A DNA stretch of 64,000 bases, taken from NCBI GenBank assembly GCA_032622095.1, contig CP136063.1, forward strand, positions 275,147,426-275,211,425, given 5' to 3'. This DNA is from Siphonodentalium dalli. Taxonomy: Eukaryota > Mollusca > Scaphopoda > Gadilida > Siphonodentaliidae. The translations under genes were made by a program, and so were the position numbers. The notes below the pieces were generated by a model. That model had not been told where the DNA came from. It made no database searches and saw only the letters and a list, made by a program, of their open reading frames with translations. Numbering within the stretch: the stretch's first letter is position 1; each line of letters starts with the position of its first letter. Below are positions 63,360 through 64,000 of this stretch, piece after piece.

Positions 63360-63510
63360 GTTGTTCGCTCATATATTTATCCAGAGTTTGTTTAATTTTC
63401 TTCGTCATTTTACCCTGCTAATTGAAGCACAGGCAGGTTTTAAGAATGGATACTCAAATATTGACCATATTTTTCATTATATTCTAATTGAAACTGAAGC
63501 TTTATTCGGT
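63360..63510 (+). pseudogene. Reverse transcriptase finger-region fragment
   Basis: In one frame from 63193-63537 the sequence encodes EAQAGFKNGYSNIDHIF starting at 63424. This is close to the QAGFR.GYST.DHIF motif before RT motif A. The preceding LFAHIF..SLFNF recalls the usual LF..ILN.RL. The frame stops at 63537 before any motif A. It lies 3' of the other retrotransposon's C terminus, so it is a separate truncated copy. The first part of the open frame, over the retrotransposon tail, is fortuitous. Confidence 0.6.
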
Positions 63511-63539
63511 GGAATAGGGGCTTTAATTTTTATTTAAAT

Positions 63540-64000
63540 ATTGAATTTAAAAGAATTGTTTTTAGATTTAACTCATTTCTGACTTTAAGGGGGAGACGCA
63601 CGTTTTGCATAAATCACAGTAAATCCATCCAGAAATGGCAAGTGATTTTCAACAAAGAATTTCTCTGGATCTACCTGGTGAAAATCTTGAATTTTACATA
63701 TAATAATTTTCATTATATATAGAATCAGAGAAATTATAAAGAGACAATAACAATAATGTATTTTAATACATTTGAGAGGTTGAACATATTTGTTTCGTTT
63801 TAGTCCCTTTAGGTACCGAGAACTGCCACAAATTTTTTTAATTTGAAACAACATGTCAACCATCAAATAGCTTATTGTCTTGACTCCATGAGAGGAGGCT
63901 TAATTTGTATCATAATGTTGAGTTAGCTTTTTAATTGCATAGTATAGCATCATACCCCATGTATTATAATGAAGAATAAAGCAGTCACAAATATGCCAGC
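63540..64000. other. Unassigned right edge
   Basis: The reverse strand is open at 63585-63866 (93 codons), but I recognise no domain and the composition is AT-rich. It could be another repeat remnant. No other signal seen. Confidence 0.35.

Noticed and set aside
1-64000. Telomeric repeat, rRNA or tRNA genes
   Set aside because: No TTAGGG arrays, no rRNA-like blocks and no cloverleaf with A and B box motifs were noticed. A dedicated scan would be needed to exclude degenerate tRNAs.

Overview
This is repeat-dominated eukaryotic DNA with no intact protein-coding gene that I can support. The decayed non-LTR retrotransposons, the piggyBac-type MITE remnant, the long minisatellite arrays and the AT-rich intergenic DNA suggest an invertebrate nuclear genome. 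A bivalve mollusc is my best guess, but only from general resemblance and with low confidence.

The centrepiece (about 6,136-50,290, with a second block at 52,271-54,703) is a composite satellite. Its monomer is 29 bp, starting TGCTGGTGGGTCCT and ending GAATTGCTATGA, and there are well over a thousand head-to-tail copies. The array is interrupted by 27 full copies of a quite different, conserved 177/178-bp spacer module, always in the same orientation, plus three 5'-truncated copies. Spacers of two subtypes mostly alternate, giving a dimeric higher-order repeat (HOR). There are three HOR domains: I (6.1-12.8 kb, about 2.5 kb per dimer), II (12.8-33.2 kb, about 3.2-3.5 kb per dimer) and III (33.2-50.3 kb, about 2.3-2.6 kb per dimer, after a 4.1-kb spacer-free run). 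Later events are readable: an 8-9 kb duplication inside domain II (offset 8,603, then 9,382), a 779-bp tandem duplication that explains the difference between those offsets, and a 4,413-bp tandem duplication (about 47,789-56,616) that copied the array end and its flank.

The right end of the array is a 393-bp segment with imperfect terminal inverted repeats beginning GGGGCAAAC. Two 29-mers in reverse orientation lie on its far side, so the array end is itself an inverted repeat.

Both flanks hold a second repeat family. It has a 42-bp tandem array joined to a 1.0-1.4 kb arm with GGCGGCCA/TGGCCGCC motifs, and it ends in CTCCCGGACT. Copy A is at 1-2990 (+), B is a truncated reverse copy at 51,530-52,201, C is reverse at 55,947-58,740 and D is forward at 58,866-60,811. 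C and D form one large palindrome with terminal inverted repeats and minisatellite inside the arms, like a foldback transposon.

Outside A and outside D lie two decayed copies of one non-LTR retrotransposon family (3,158-5,760 and 61,606-63,288), so the two flanks look paralogous. A separate reverse-transcriptase fragment lies at 63,360-63,510. A 284-bp TTAA-flanked MITE with a 67-nt near-perfect hairpin sits at 4,369-4,652. The remaining sequence shows no recognisable gene.
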